This document shows, in pieces, positions 54,506-63,399 of a stretch of 64,000 nt of DNA. Numbering within the stretch: the stretch's first letter is position 1; each line of letters begins with the position of its first letter. The stretch is taken from positions 62,001 to 126,000 of the forward strand of contig NZ_JALAMO010000005.1 in NCBI RefSeq assembly GCF_026790065.1. The letters run 5' to 3'. Source of the DNA: Bacillus sp. N13C7 (lineage in GTDB: Bacteria; Bacillota; Bacilli; Bacillales; Bacillaceae). The notes beneath the pieces are model-generated. The model did not search any database and was not told the origin of the DNA. It saw only the letters and a list, made by a program, of their open reading frames with translations. Made by a program: the position numbers and the translations under genes.

Positions 54506-55840
54506 ATGTTTTCAAAAGTACTGATCGCTAATCGCGGAGAAATTGCAATGAGGATCATCCGTACGTGCAGCCGTCTCGGCATAAAAACCGTTGCAGTTTA
54601 TTCTGAAGCAGACAGAGATGCGCCACATACTAAGGCAGCCACAGAGGCTTATCGAATAGGTGAATCGAGAGTCAATGAAAGCTATTTAAATATAGAGAGA
54701 ATCATAGAGACGGCGAAAAAAGCAAATGCCGGCGCCATCCATCCCGGCTATGGGTTATTATCAGAAAACAGCCGCTTCGCCGAACGCTGCAAGCAGGAAA
54801 ACATCGTGTTTATTGGACCATCTCCCGATATCATTGCAAAAATGGGGAGCAAAATTGAAGCACGCAAAACAATGGAAGCCGCAGGTGTCCCTGTCGTTCC
54901 CGGTGTTTCTGAATCCCTCGGAGACATTCAGGCAGCCTGCCGCGCTGCAAATCAAATTGGCTATCCTGTCATGCTGAAAGCTTCAGCGGGCGGGGGAGGC
55001 ATTGGAATGCAGCTTGTCCAAAACGAGGAAGACTTAATAAAGGCGTACGAGGGAAACAAAAAGCGCGCTGCAGATTTTTTCGGTGACGGGTCGATGTATA
55101 TAGAGAAAGTCATTGAACATGCCCGCCATATCGAAGTTCAGCTTTTGGCGGATCAGCACGGCCATACAGTACACCTGTTTGAACGCGATTGCTCTGTTCA
55201 AAGGCGCCACCAAAAGGTTATTGAAGAAGCGCCGTCACCATTTTTAGATGATGAACTGAGAATGAAGATCGGGGAAACGGCCGTAAAAGCAGCGAAGGCG
55301 ATCGGCTATACAAACGCAGGAACGATTGAATTTATAGTTGACCCGAGTCAAAACTTTTATTTCCTTGAAATGAATACGAGATTGCAAGTTGAACACCCCG
55401 TGACTGAAGAAATAACAGGCCTGGACTTAGTTGAGCAGCAGCTGCGGATTGCTGCGGGCCATACACTCACATTCTCCCAGCAAGACATCAAACGAAACGG
55501 GCATGCGATAGAAGTTCGAATATACGCGGAAGATCCCAAGACCTTCTACCCGTCACCAGGCACGATCACCGCGTTTTCACTTCCTGGCCAAAAAGGGGTC
55601 AGACACGAATGCGCGGTAGCAAAAGACAGTACTGTCACCCCTTTTTATGACCCGATGATCGCCAAAATGATTGTCAAAGGCAAAAACAGAGCGGAGGCAA
55701 TTGAAAAGCTGGAGACGGCGCTCCGTGACTACCGGATAGAGGGAATCAAAACAAATCTTCCGCTCCTCATACAGGCTGCCGGATCAAAAGCATTTAAAGA
55801 AGGGGATGTCACGACTGACTTTTTGAAACAACATTTATAA
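54506..55840 (+). CDS. yngH: Biotin carboxylase subunit, YngHA (methylcrotonyl-CoA carboxylase type)
   Basis: 444 residues. Biotin carboxylase features: MFSKVLIANRGEIAMRIIRTC at the start, GAIHPGYGLLSENSRFAERC, the Gly-rich ATP loop KASAGGGGIGMQLV, EKVIEHARHIEVQLLADQHG, DCSVQRRHQKVIEEAPSP and NFYFLEMNTRLQVEHPVTEE. It carboxylates biotin on the small carrier protein encoded next (yngHB). With yngE it forms a 3-methylcrotonyl-CoA carboxylase-type complex, the committed step after isovaleryl-CoA dehydrogenation. Confidence 0.9.
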   Translation: MFSKVLIANRGEIAMRIIRTCSRLGIKTVAVYSEADRDAPHTKAATEAYRIGESRVNESYLNIERIIETAKKANAGAIHPGYGLLSENSRFAERCKQENIVFIGPSPDIIAKMGSKIEARKTMEAAGVPVVPGVSESLGDIQAACRAANQIGYPVMLKASAGGGGIGMQLVQNEEDLIKAYEGNKKRAADFFGDGSMYIEKVIEHARHIEVQLLADQHGHTVHLFERDCSVQRRHQKVIEEAPSPFLDDELRMKIGETAVKAAKAIGYTNAGTIEFIVDPSQNFYFLEMNTRLQVEHPVTEEITGLDLVEQQLRIAAGHTLTFSQQDIKRNGHAIEVRIYAEDPKTFYPSPGTITAFSLPGQKGVRHECAVAKDSTVTPFYDPMIAKMIVKGKNRAEAIEKLETALRDYRIEGIKTNLPLLIQAAGSKAFKEGDVTTDFLKQHL

Positions 55841-55854
55841 AGGAGGCCGTTCAT

Positions 55855-56076
55855 ATGACAGTTAAGATACAGATGGCGGGAAACCTATGGAAAGTGCACG
55901 TCCAAGCGGGCGACCAAATAAAGAAAGGCCAGGAAGTTGCCATTTTGGAGTCAATGAAAATGGAGATTCCGATCGTTGCAGACAGAAGCGGAACCGTAAA
56001 AGAAGTCAAAAAAAATGAGGGAGATTTCGTGAATGAGGGAGATGTGCTGCTCGAACTGAGCGATTCCACGCAATAA
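55855..56076 (+). CDS. yngHB: Biotin carboxyl carrier protein YngHB
   Basis: 73 residues, the biotinyl domain alone. The attachment motif is AILESMKMEIPIVADRSGTV with Lys in ESMKMEIP the biotinylated residue. N-terminus TVKIQMAGNLWKVHVQAGDQ, C-terminus GDFVNEGDVLLELSDST. It shuttles carboxybiotin between YngHA and the YngE carboxyltransferase. It is separated by 14 bases from yngHA and from yngG, with AGGAGG upstream. Confidence 0.9.
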   Translation: MTVKIQMAGNLWKVHVQAGDQIKKGQEVAILESMKMEIPIVADRSGTVKEVKKNEGDFVNEGDVLLELSDSTQ

Positions 56077-56090
56077 ACTGGAGGAAGACC

Positions 56091-56990
56091 ATGTCATATC
56101 CTAAAAAAGTGACAATCAAAGAAGTCGGTCCGCGTGACGGCTTACAAAACGAGCCCGTATGGATCGCAACCGAAGATAAAATCGCCTGGATCAACCAGCT
56201 TTCCCGGACTGGGCTTTCATATATCGAAATCACATCCTTCGTTCACCCGAAATGGATTCCCGCACTTCGAGATGCAATCGACGTGGCAAAAGGCATCGAC
56301 CGTGTAGAAGGGGTAACGTACGCGGCACTTGTCCCGAACCAAAAGGGGCTGGAGAATGCGCTTGAAGGAGGCATTAACGAAGCTTGTGTCTTTATGTCTG
56401 CAAGCGAGACGCACAACAGAAAAAACATCAACAAATCCACTGCTGATACACTTCACATTCTCAAACAAGTAAACGATGACGCAAAAAAAGCAAACCTCAC
56501 AACAAGAGCCTACCTCTCAACCGTTTTCGGCTGTCCATACGAAAAAGATGTCCCCATTGATCAAATCATTCGCCTTTCTGAAGCTCTATTTGAATTTGGG
56601 ATCTCTGAACTGTCGCTAGGTGACACAATCGGAGCGGCAAATCCTGCCCAAGTAGAAACCGTGCTCGAAGCACTTTTGGCCCGATTTCCAGCCAATCAAA
56701 TCGCCCTGCATTTTCATGATACGAGAGGAACGGCGCTCGCCAACATGGTCACAGCTCTCCAAATGGGCATCACGGTGTTCGACGGCTCGGCAGGCGGGCT
56801 TGGGGGATGTCCATATGCTCCTGGCTCGTCAGGAAACGCCGCAACTGAGGATATCGTATACATGCTTGAACAGATGGACATCAAAACAAATGTAAAGCTC
56901 GAAAAACTGCTATCCGCAGCCAAATGGATAGAGAAAAAAATGGGCAAACAGCTGCCGAGCCGAAATTTACAGGTATATAAATCATCTTGA
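56091..56990 (+). CDS. yngG: Hydroxymethylglutaryl-CoA lyase YngG
   Basis: 299 residues. HMG-CoA lyase signatures are KEVGPRDGLQNEPVW (catalytic Arg/Asp), FVHPKWIPALRDA, STVFGCPYEKDV, SELSLGDTIGAANPAQVET, ALHFHDTRGTALANMVTALQ and the metal/catalytic loop GLGGCPYAPGSSGNAATEDI with the active-site Cys. It splits HMG-CoA into acetoacetate and acetyl-CoA, the end of leucine degradation. In one operon with the carboxylase and hydratase genes. Confidence 0.93.
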   Translation: MSYPKKVTIKEVGPRDGLQNEPVWIATEDKIAWINQLSRTGLSYIEITSFVHPKWIPALRDAIDVAKGIDRVEGVTYAALVPNQKGLENALEGGINEACVFMSASETHNRKNINKSTADTLHILKQVNDDAKKANLTTRAYLSTVFGCPYEKDVPIDQIIRLSEALFEFGISELSLGDTIGAANPAQVETVLEALLARFPANQIALHFHDTRGTALANMVTALQMGITVFDGSAGGLGGCPYAPGSSGNAATEDIVYMLEQMDIKTNVKLEKLLSAAKWIEKKMGKQLPSRNLQVYKSS

Positions 56991-57009
56991 TAAAAGAGAG
57001 GAAAAAACA

Positions 57010-57792
57010 ATGGGAGAATCGATTCTATTTACTATCCAAAATGAACATATTGCCGTGATCACCTTAAACAGGCCTCAGGCGGCAAACGCACTTTCAGCGG
57101 AAATGCTTAGAAACCTGCAATTGATTCTTCAGAAAATTGAATTCAACTCAAACATCCGCTGCGTCATCCTCACAGGCACCGGTGAAAAAGCGTTTTGTGC
57201 GGGGGCAGATTTGAAAGAAAGGATAAAGCTGAAAGAAGATCAGGTACTTGAAAGTGTATCTCTCATTCAAAGAACCGCGGCTCTACTTGAAGCCTTGCCG
57301 CAGCCGGTCATCGCTGCGATGAACGGTAGCGCCTTAGGCGGCGGTCTTGAATTGGCAATGGCATGCGACCTTCGAATCGCAGCTGAATCTGCCATGCTGG
57401 GCCTGCCGGAAACAGGGTTAGCCATTATCCCGGGCGCTGGAGGAACCCAAAGGCTGCCGCGTCTGATTGGCAGAGGAAAAGCAAAAGAATTAATTTATAC
57501 AGGAAATCGCGTAACAGCACACAAAGCAAAAGAGATAGGCCTTGTCGAGCAAGTCACGGCTCCTCGTGACCTCATGCCAAAAGCGGAGGAACTGGCCGCA
57601 GTTATTTCTGCCAACGGGCCGATTGCTGTCCGTCAGGCTAAATTTGCAATCAATAAAGGATTGGAAACAGACCTCGCTACAGGCCTGGCAATTGAACAAA
57701 AAGCTTATGAACATACCATTCCAACAAAAGACAGGAGAGAAGGGCTTCAGGCGTTTCAAGAAAAAAGACGGGCCGTATACAAAGGAATATAA
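57010..57792 (+). CDS. yngF: Enoyl-CoA hydratase YngF (methylglutaconyl-CoA hydratase role)
   Basis: 260 residues. Crotonase-fold features are LNRPQAANALSAEMLRNLQL near the start, CVILTGTGEKAFCAGADLKE (oxyanion hole), AAMNGSALGGGLELAMACDL and PETGLAIIPGAGGTQRLPRL (catalytic Glu pair region). It hydrates an enoyl-CoA; by context, 3-methylglutaconyl-CoA to HMG-CoA. GAGGA upstream of the ATG, 19 bases after yngG. Confidence 0.92.
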   Translation: MGESILFTIQNEHIAVITLNRPQAANALSAEMLRNLQLILQKIEFNSNIRCVILTGTGEKAFCAGADLKERIKLKEDQVLESVSLIQRTAALLEALPQPVIAAMNGSALGGGLELAMACDLRIAAESAMLGLPETGLAIIPGAGGTQRLPRLIGRGKAKELIYTGNRVTAHKAKEIGLVEQVTAPRDLMPKAEELAAVISANGPIAVRQAKFAINKGLETDLATGLAIEQKAYEHTIPTKDRREGLQAFQEKRRAVYKGI

Positions 57793-57808
57793 AAGGGAGG
57801 CAATGCTC

Positions 57809-59338
57809 ATGGATTATGAAAAGGAACGAACAGAACGGGCCGAACGGATACAAAAAGGCGGGGCGGAAAAGTATCATCGCAGCAACCAAGAAAAGGGCAA
57901 GCTCTTTGTAAGAGAGCGGCTTGCTCTTTTGTTTGACAATGACATTGAGCTTGAAGACGCTTTTTTTGCGGAATGCATGTCAGACGGGCTTCCCGCGGAC
58001 GGAGTCGTAACCGCCATCGGCAAAATCGGCGGCCAAACCGTCTGTGTGATGGCAAATGACTCTACGGTAAAAGCGGGGTCATGGGGAGCGAAAACCGTTG
58101 AAAAAATCATCCGCATTCAAGAAACAGCCGAAAAAGTAAACTGCCCGCTTATCTATTTAGTCGATTCGGCAGGCGCCAGAATCACCGACCAAATCAATGT
58201 CTTTCCAGGGAGACGTGGCGCAGGAAGAATTTTTTACAATCAAGTCAAATTATCAGGGCGCATTCCGCAAATCTGCCTGCTATTCGGACCGTCTGCGGCA
58301 GGAGGCGCTTATATCCCCGCCTTCTGTGACATTGTCGTCATGGTAAACGGTAACGCCTCCATGTATTTAGGCTCGCCGCGGATGGCGGAAATGGTTATCG
58401 GCGAAAAAGTGTCTCTTGAAGAAATGGGGGGTGCCCGTATGCATTGCTCAATCTCAGGGTGCGGCGATATTCTTGCGGAAACTGAAGAAGAAGCCATACG
58501 TCTGGCCCGAACTTATTTATCTTACTTTCCTGCTAATTATCGAGAAAAAGCACCGATACAGGATAAACGTCCTCCAAAACACTTTGATATCCCGCTTGCG
58601 GACATCATTCCGCAAAATCAAAATGCGCCTTTTGATATGAATGAGCTGATTGAGCGGGTTATTGATGAAGGCTCATTTTTTGAGATTAAAGCCTTATTTG
58701 CACCCGAATTAATAACAGGCTTCGCACGGATCGAGGGGCAGCCTGTCGGTATTGTTGCCAATCAGCCGAAGGTAAAGGGAGGCGTCTTATTTCACGATTC
58801 AGCAGACAAAGCCGCTAAATTTATAACCTTATGTGACGCGTTTCATATTCCATTGCTGTTCTTAGCGGATATCCCCGGCTTTATGATCGGCACAAAGGTA
58901 GAACAAGCAGGCATTATCAGGCACGGAGCCAAAATGATTTCAGCAATGTCGGAGGCAACCGTTCCTAAGCTCTCTGTCATTGTCCGAAAAGCGTACGGAG
59001 CGGGGCTGTATGCAATGGCAGGGCCGGCCTTTGAACCGGATTGCTGTTTAGCGCTTCCAACCGCCCAAATCGCCGTCATGGGTCCTGAAGCAGCTGTAAA
59101 CGCCGTCTACGCTAAAAAAATCGCTGAGCTGCCGAAAGAAGAGAGGGCCCAATTTATCAACAGCAAACGGGAGGAATACAAAGAAGACATCAATATATAC
59201 CGCCTGGCTTCAGAAATGATCATCGATGCCGTAATCCCAGCCAATTCACTGCGGGATGAGCTGAACAAACGGCTGAAGGCATACATGACAAAGGAAATGA
59301 CCTTTACCTATCGAAAGCATCCAGTGTATCCGGTATAA
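57809..59338 (+). CDS. yngE: Carboxyltransferase subunit YngE (methylcrotonyl-CoA carboxylase beta type)
   Basis: 509 residues from ATG 57809 (GGGAGG 8 bases upstream); an ATG two codons earlier at 57803 is also possible. Carboxyltransferase features: GKLFVRERLALLFDNDIELE, MANDSTVKAGSWGAKTVEK, YLVDSAGARITDQINVFPGR, FGPSAAGGAYIPAFCDIVVM, NASMYLGSPRMAEMVIGEKV and the late LADIPGFMIGTKVEQAGII and AYGAGLYAMAGPAFEPDCCL. It transfers the carboxyl from biotin to 3-methylcrotonyl-CoA. Last gene of the operon, followed by a terminator at 59353-59376. Confidence 0.92.
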   Translation: MDYEKERTERAERIQKGGAEKYHRSNQEKGKLFVRERLALLFDNDIELEDAFFAECMSDGLPADGVVTAIGKIGGQTVCVMANDSTVKAGSWGAKTVEKIIRIQETAEKVNCPLIYLVDSAGARITDQINVFPGRRGAGRIFYNQVKLSGRIPQICLLFGPSAAGGAYIPAFCDIVVMVNGNASMYLGSPRMAEMVIGEKVSLEEMGGARMHCSISGCGDILAETEEEAIRLARTYLSYFPANYREKAPIQDKRPPKHFDIPLADIIPQNQNAPFDMNELIERVIDEGSFFEIKALFAPELITGFARIEGQPVGIVANQPKVKGGVLFHDSADKAAKFITLCDAFHIPLLFLADIPGFMIGTKVEQAGIIRHGAKMISAMSEATVPKLSVIVRKAYGAGLYAMAGPAFEPDCCLALPTAQIAVMGPEAAVNAVYAKKIAELPKEERAQFINSKREEYKEDINIYRLASEMIIDAVIPANSLRDELNKRLKAYMTKEMTFTYRKHPVYPV

Positions 59339-59352
59339 ACGCAATGTGACTC

Positions 59353-59376
59353 AGGAGCGTAAAAGCGCTCCTTTTA
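59353..59376 (+). terminator. Terminator of the yngJ-E operon
   Basis: AGGAGCG pairs with CGCTCCT around a five-base loop, followed by TTTT. Confidence 0.7.
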
Positions 59377-59507
59377 TATATTTACAATAATAACATTATG
59401 TAAACTAACCGACTTTGCATAAAACGCTATGTTTTTTAGAATAGTAAATAAAGGCTGCCGCATCTCTAGCGGCAATTGTCAGTTCATCATAAAAAGGGGC
59501 CCACATT

Positions 59508-60707
59508 ATGTATCATTTATATTCACATAACGACTTGGACGGAGTAGGATGCGGAATTGTAGCAAAATTGGCATTTGGAAAAGATGTTGAGGTCCGGTAT
59601 AACTCTGTCAATGGCTTAAACGCCCAAGTCCAGTACTTTTTAGAAAAAGCGAAAGAGAGCAACAGACAAGACGCGTTATTCATTACCGATCTCGCTGTCA
59701 ACGAAGAAAACGAAGAGAGATTGAATGAGTATGTTCATGCGGGCGGAAAAGTGAAGCTGATCGACCACCATAAAACAGCGCTTCATTTAAATGAGCATGA
59801 ATGGGGCTTTGTCCAAGTGGAATACGATGATGGACGGCTCTCATCAGCCACATCGCTTTTATATGACTATCTCGTTGAAAATGGCTTCATGAAACCGACA
59901 AACGCCTTAGATCAATTCACAGAGCTCGTCCGCCAATATGATACATGGGAATGGGAGCGGTACGATCAAAAACAGGCGAAGCGGCTTAATGACCTTTTCT
60001 TTTTGCTGTCAATCGATGAATTTGAAGAAAAAATGATTCAGCGGCTTTCGGCGCATGACGAATTTTTCTTTGATGATTTTGAAGAAAAACTGCTTGATCT
60101 GGAAGACGAAAAAATCGAACGCTATCTCCGCAGAAAGAAAAGGGAAATGGTGCAAACCTTTGTTCATGAACACTGTGTAGGCATCGTTCATGCAGAATCG
60201 TACCATTCAGAGCTTGGAAACAGGCTTGGAAAAGAAAATCCCCACCTTGATTACATTGCAATTTTAAGCATGGGGTCAAAACGGGTCAGCCTGCGCACCA
60301 TTCATGATTACGTCGATGTGTCAGAAATCGCGGGCCGATACGGAGGCGGAGGGCATGCAAAGGCATCCGGCTGTTCGATAACCGATGAAGTATACGAATT
60401 GTTTGTTGCTGAAGCATTCCGGATTGAGCCTGTCCGGCCGGATGCTTTCCGTAACATCTATAATATAAAGGGATCTGCGAACGGCTCATTATATGAAAAT
60501 CGTGCACAAATGAGATTTTTTCTGTTTCCTTTAGACAACGAGTGGAATATCCAAATTAACGGGGAAACACAGGATGAAACATTCACAGCGTTTGAAGAAG
60601 CAGAATGGTTCATTAAAAGAAATTATGCCGCATCGCTCGTGCGGGATGAAGTGTTTGTCGCATTTCTAGCGGAGAATTTGAAGCGGGCAAACCAGCATCG
60701 CAGGTAA
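59508..60707 (+). CDS. nrnB: Nano-RNase NrnB (DHH family oligoribonuclease)
   Basis: 399 residues. DHH phosphoesterase motifs are visible: LYSHNDLDGVGCGIVAKLAF (motif I), FITDLAVNE (motif II), VKLIDHHKTALHLNE (DHH motif III) and GGGGHAKASGCSI (DHHA1 substrate motif). It degrades short RNA oligomers, from the 3' end, to nucleotides and overlaps in role with NrnA. It is a single gene between two hairpins. Confidence 0.92.
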   Translation: MYHLYSHNDLDGVGCGIVAKLAFGKDVEVRYNSVNGLNAQVQYFLEKAKESNRQDALFITDLAVNEENEERLNEYVHAGGKVKLIDHHKTALHLNEHEWGFVQVEYDDGRLSSATSLLYDYLVENGFMKPTNALDQFTELVRQYDTWEWERYDQKQAKRLNDLFFLLSIDEFEEKMIQRLSAHDEFFFDDFEEKLLDLEDEKIERYLRRKKREMVQTFVHEHCVGIVHAESYHSELGNRLGKENPHLDYIAILSMGSKRVSLRTIHDYVDVSEIAGRYGGGGHAKASGCSITDEVYELFVAEAFRIEPVRPDAFRNIYNIKGSANGSLYENRAQMRFFLFPLDNEWNIQINGETQDETFTAFEEAEWFIKRNYAASLVRDEVFVAFLAENLKRANQHRR

Positions 60708-60749
60708 AAAAATATGCATAGGGGGAGAATTGATCTTCCCTATGCATAT
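60707..60749 (-). terminator. Terminator after yngC
   Basis: ATATGCATAGGG pairs with CCCTATGCATAT; on the minus strand it is followed by TTTTTTT, which favours yngC. The plus side lacks T residues, so nrnB may read into it. Confidence 0.65.
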
Positions 60750-60754
60750 CCGCG

Positions 60755-61360
60755 TTATCGTTTAAATATAGCTGTACGTTTTTTTATGACAAAATAAAGG
60801 GCAATGACGACAATAGCCAGTATCATAATCGGCGTGGTATAAGTGCCCGCAATGTTCTCAACGTCATCCCACTGGCTTCCGAGCTGAATGCCTAAATAAA
60901 CAAAGAGGATAGACCACGGAATGATAGCAAGTACAGTCAGTACCACAAATTTGAGAAACGGCATTTTGGCAATGCCTGCAGGAATGGATATCGCATGTCT
61001 GACAACTGGTATAAAACGCGCCGAGAAGACAACCCCCGTGCCGTATTTTTGAAACCAGTTTTCTGCCATATCGATATGATGCTTTTTAATCAATAAGTAC
61101 TTCCCGTATTTGTCCAAGAACGGTCTGCCGCCATAGCGTCCGATCCAATAAATAAAGATCTGGGCAATGGTGCCTCCGATGACACCCGCAATAATGGCGC
61201 CAATAAACCCAATCGTGCCTTCCGATACCATATAGCCGCCATAAGCCAATACAATTTCACTCGGAATAATCTCAATCATCAAGCCAATTGCAATGCCTGC
61301 ATACCCCATATTCGTCAGCCAAGTTAAAATTTCGCTTATCAAACTGCCCACATTCTTCAC
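60755..61360 (-). CDS. yngC: DedA-family membrane protein YngC
   Basis: 201 residues from a GTG at 61360 with AGGACAGG upstream. DedA features: PSEIVLAYGGYMVSEGTIGF, GGTIAQIFIYWIGRYGGRPF, FLDKYGKYLLIKKHHIDMAE, VFSARFIPVVRHAISIPAGI (conserved Arg) and AIIPWSILFVYLGIQLGSQW. Members are transporters or flippases of lipid carriers or keep membrane potential, with unresolved substrate for YngC. It is followed upstream, on the same strand, by yngB and yngA. Confidence 0.88.
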   Translation of the reverse strand: MKNVGSLISEILTWLTNMGYAGIAIGLMIEIIPSEIVLAYGGYMVSEGTIGFIGAIIAGVIGGTIAQIFIYWIGRYGGRPFLDKYGKYLLIKKHHIDMAENWFQKYGTGVVFSARFIPVVRHAISIPAGIAKMPFLKFVVLTVLAIIPWSILFVYLGIQLGSQWDDVENIAGTYTTPIMILAIVVIALYFVIKKRTAIFKR

Positions 61361-61423
61361 AACCTGTCCTCATCTTTTTCACTATTATATGACTGATTGA
61401 CGAGCAAGATGGTTACAATTTTT

Positions 61424-62317
61424 TTACCGAAGCATTTCTTTTGTTTCCCGCTTGATCACCTCTTCTAAATAAGCCAAAAGCTGTGATCTTATTTCGGGGC
61501 GCATTAAACCGATTTCCGTGCTCGCTTTAAAACAGCCCAGCTTATCGCCAATGTCATATCGATTTCCTTCCAGCAGCCGGGCATGGATCGGCTGCTTACG
61601 GCAAACCTCACGAAGCGCATCGGTGAGCTGAATTTCGTTGCCCGCGCCTCTGCCAATGGACTTCAACACGGGGAAGATCGAAGAATTCAGCACATACCGT
61701 CCCATTATGGCGATGTCCGAAGGCGCTTCTTCAGGCGAAGGCTTTTCAACTAAATCATTCACTTCATACACAGGCCCTTGAGAGCCTGATGTATTTATCA
61801 TACCATATTTGCTGACATCCTCAGGGGGAACGGACTGTACACTGACAACCTCTGTGCCGTAAGCATCGTATACATCCATTAGCTGCCGAAGAGCCGGTTT
61901 TTCAGACACCATAATATCATCGCCTAAGAGAACGGCAAAAGGCTCATCTCCGATAAAATGCTCCGCACACAGCACCGCATGGCCTAATCCGAGCGGCTCT
62001 TTCTGGCGGATGTAATGAATATTGGCCAAATCAGCAATCTGCTGCATTTCCTTAAGTGTCTCCGTCTTGCCTTTTTCTCGCAGATTGAATTCCAATTCCG
62101 CCGACCGATCAAAGTGATCTTCAATCGAGCGTTTGTTTCTCCCTGTAATAATCAGTATATCTTCAATTCCTGACTCTGCAGCTTCTTCTACAATGTATTG
62201 AATTGCTGGTTTGTCAACGATTGGGAGCATTTCTTTTGGCTGCGCCTTTGTCGCTGGCAGAAATCTCGTTCCTAAACCCGCTGCGGGAATGACCGCTTTT
62301 CTCACTTTTTTACTCAT
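61424..62317 (-). CDS. yngB: UTP-glucose-1-phosphate uridylyltransferase YngB
   Basis: 297 residues. Nucleotidyltransferase motifs are KAVIPAAGLGTRFLPATKAQ (UTP loop), QPKEMLPIVDKPAIQYIVEE, FAVLLGDDIMVSEKPALRQL (catalytic Asp pair), NDLVEKPSPEEAPSDIAIMG and GAGNEIQLTDALREV. It makes UDP-glucose, like GtaB, and has been reported to function in anaerobic teichoic-acid glucosylation. Overlap with yngA is small: 6 bases apart, so they are coupled. Confidence 0.9.
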   Translation of the reverse strand: MSKKVRKAVIPAAGLGTRFLPATKAQPKEMLPIVDKPAIQYIVEEAAESGIEDILIITGRNKRSIEDHFDRSAELEFNLREKGKTETLKEMQQIADLANIHYIRQKEPLGLGHAVLCAEHFIGDEPFAVLLGDDIMVSEKPALRQLMDVYDAYGTEVVSVQSVPPEDVSKYGMINTSGSQGPVYEVNDLVEKPSPEEAPSDIAIMGRYVLNSSIFPVLKSIGRGAGNEIQLTDALREVCRKQPIHARLLEGNRYDIGDKLGCFKASTEIGLMRPEIRSQLLAYLEEVIKRETKEMLR

Positions 62318-62323
62318 TCATCT

Positions 62324-62731
62324 TCACTCCTGATCCTGTATGTTTTTCAGCGAATCTCCAAATACCCAGATTCGGTTTCCGATAAAATTCATCATCATCC
62401 CGCCGATAGTGGCGGCGAGCTTACTCACCAAAAGCGAAAAACCGCCTTTTTGAAGCAAATAAAGCAGCAAAAAGGTGATCCCCGACGCGGCAATATTAAT
62501 CATAAGAAAGCGCCCGATCTCTTTCCCGCCAGTCTTATGTTTTACACGAAACGTCCAATTCCGGTTCCACACATAGCTGTTGATGATACCTGCAGAATAG
62601 GAGCAGATCTGTGCCGGCAGATAAGGGACATGACAAGCAGTAAGAAGAAAGAAAACACCAAAATCTATCAGCGTATTGCCGGCGCCTACGGTGCAAAAAC
62701 GGCCTAATGTCTTTATTTTTTCTTTCAGCAT
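62324..62731 (-). CDS. yngA: GtrA-family membrane protein YngA
   Basis: 135 residues, four hydrophobic helices. Motifs typical of GtrA-like proteins are LGRFCTVGAGNTLIDFGVFF, YSAGIINSYVWNRNWTFRVK and GMMMNFIGNRIWVFGD near the end. GtrA proteins act in moving or using lipid-linked sugars during surface polysaccharide or teichoic-acid decoration. It is the first gene of yngA-yngB, which supports a role with UDP-glucose-derived decoration. Unknown in detail. Confidence 0.87.
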   Translation of the reverse strand: MLKEKIKTLGRFCTVGAGNTLIDFGVFFLLTACHVPYLPAQICSYSAGIINSYVWNRNWTFRVKHKTGGKEIGRFLMINIAASGITFLLLYLLQKGGFSLLVSKLAATIGGMMMNFIGNRIWVFGDSLKNIQDQE

Positions 62732-62889
62732 AACGGTACCTAATTTGACCTCCCTTCATAATAGATGCGGATGGCTATTATATTTGTTGATAGGGATTAC
62801 TTTAGCGGACAGTGTTGAAAAAACAATTAATAAAATATGAACAAAACATGAAAAAACCGTATACCGCTTAATCGTTCTTATACTCTAGA

Positions 62890-62919
62890 AAAACAGCCGC
62901 ATTGAACGGCTGTTTTTTT
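62890..62919. terminator. Terminator-like hairpin in the yngA-xynD gap
   Basis: AACAGCCG pairs with CGGCTGTT around a seven-base loop, with T and A runs on the two sides. No obvious gene feeds it; it may isolate xynD from upstream reading. The rest of 62732-63399 holds the two tiny ORFs at 63126 and 63230 and long A/T-rich leader. Confidence 0.55.
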
Positions 62920-63125
62920 GTGCCTGAAAACTATTTTTATATACAAATATAAACGGAGTGTTAGCCCTATCTTAACAATGAATAAATGTATCCAGTTCCT
63001 ATGTAGAATCGAACACTAACTCCTCCAAAAGGTTCTATGCACAATTTTTTTAATGATGTAGGATGTTATATAAAGGTATTTATGGATAATTCTGTATCCC
63101 CTTTCGGTGTGATAAAAGGGAGACG

Positions 63126-63233
63126 ATGATCAATCCTGTCTTTTTATTTTCTGGTCAATGGTCGCTAGGAATGGGGGGTTGGAACAAATTTGAAGAAGCG
63201 AGTGGTGCGATCACCTCGAAGGAAAGAGAATGA
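63126..63233 (+). CDS. Putative 35-residue ORF upstream of xynD
   Basis: Reads MINPVFLFSGQWSLGMGGW and on to a TGA at 63231-63233. GGGAG lies only 3-4 bases before the ATG, so translation is uncertain. It overlaps the next tiny ORF by ATGA, a common mark of translational coupling. No family recognised. Confidence 0.25.
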   Translation: MINPVFLFSGQWSLGMGGWNKFEEASGAITSKERE

Positions 63234-63313
63234 AAACACACGAAGATGAGCTTTCAGAACAAGAACTCGGAACATTCGATTCATGTGCAAAATTAATATG
63301 TCAAATTAAATAG
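63230..63313 (+). CDS. Putative 27-residue peptide ORF upstream of xynD
   Basis: Reads MKTHEDELSEQELGTFDSCA and ends KLICQIK. GAAGGAAAGAG lies just upstream, a good ribosome site. The acidic first half followed by a short Cys-containing tail looks like a leader/core peptide, but no maturation gene is adjacent. It could instead be a leader ORF in the long xynD 5' region. Confidence 0.3.
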   Translation: MKTHEDELSEQELGTFDSCAKLICQIK

Positions 63314-63399
63314 TTTTCATCTATTTTATGCTTCATGACTGTAGTCTTCATATTCCGAAAGAAAATCCCTTATTTAAGGAAAAAGGAGGGTGTTAAGTT

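Noticed and set aside
59383-59410. TTATGTAAACT, identical to the XerD half of the B. subtilis dif site.
   Set aside because: The XerC half and centre do not match (only scattered identities), so it is probably chance. The true dif is more likely outside the window, beyond xynD.
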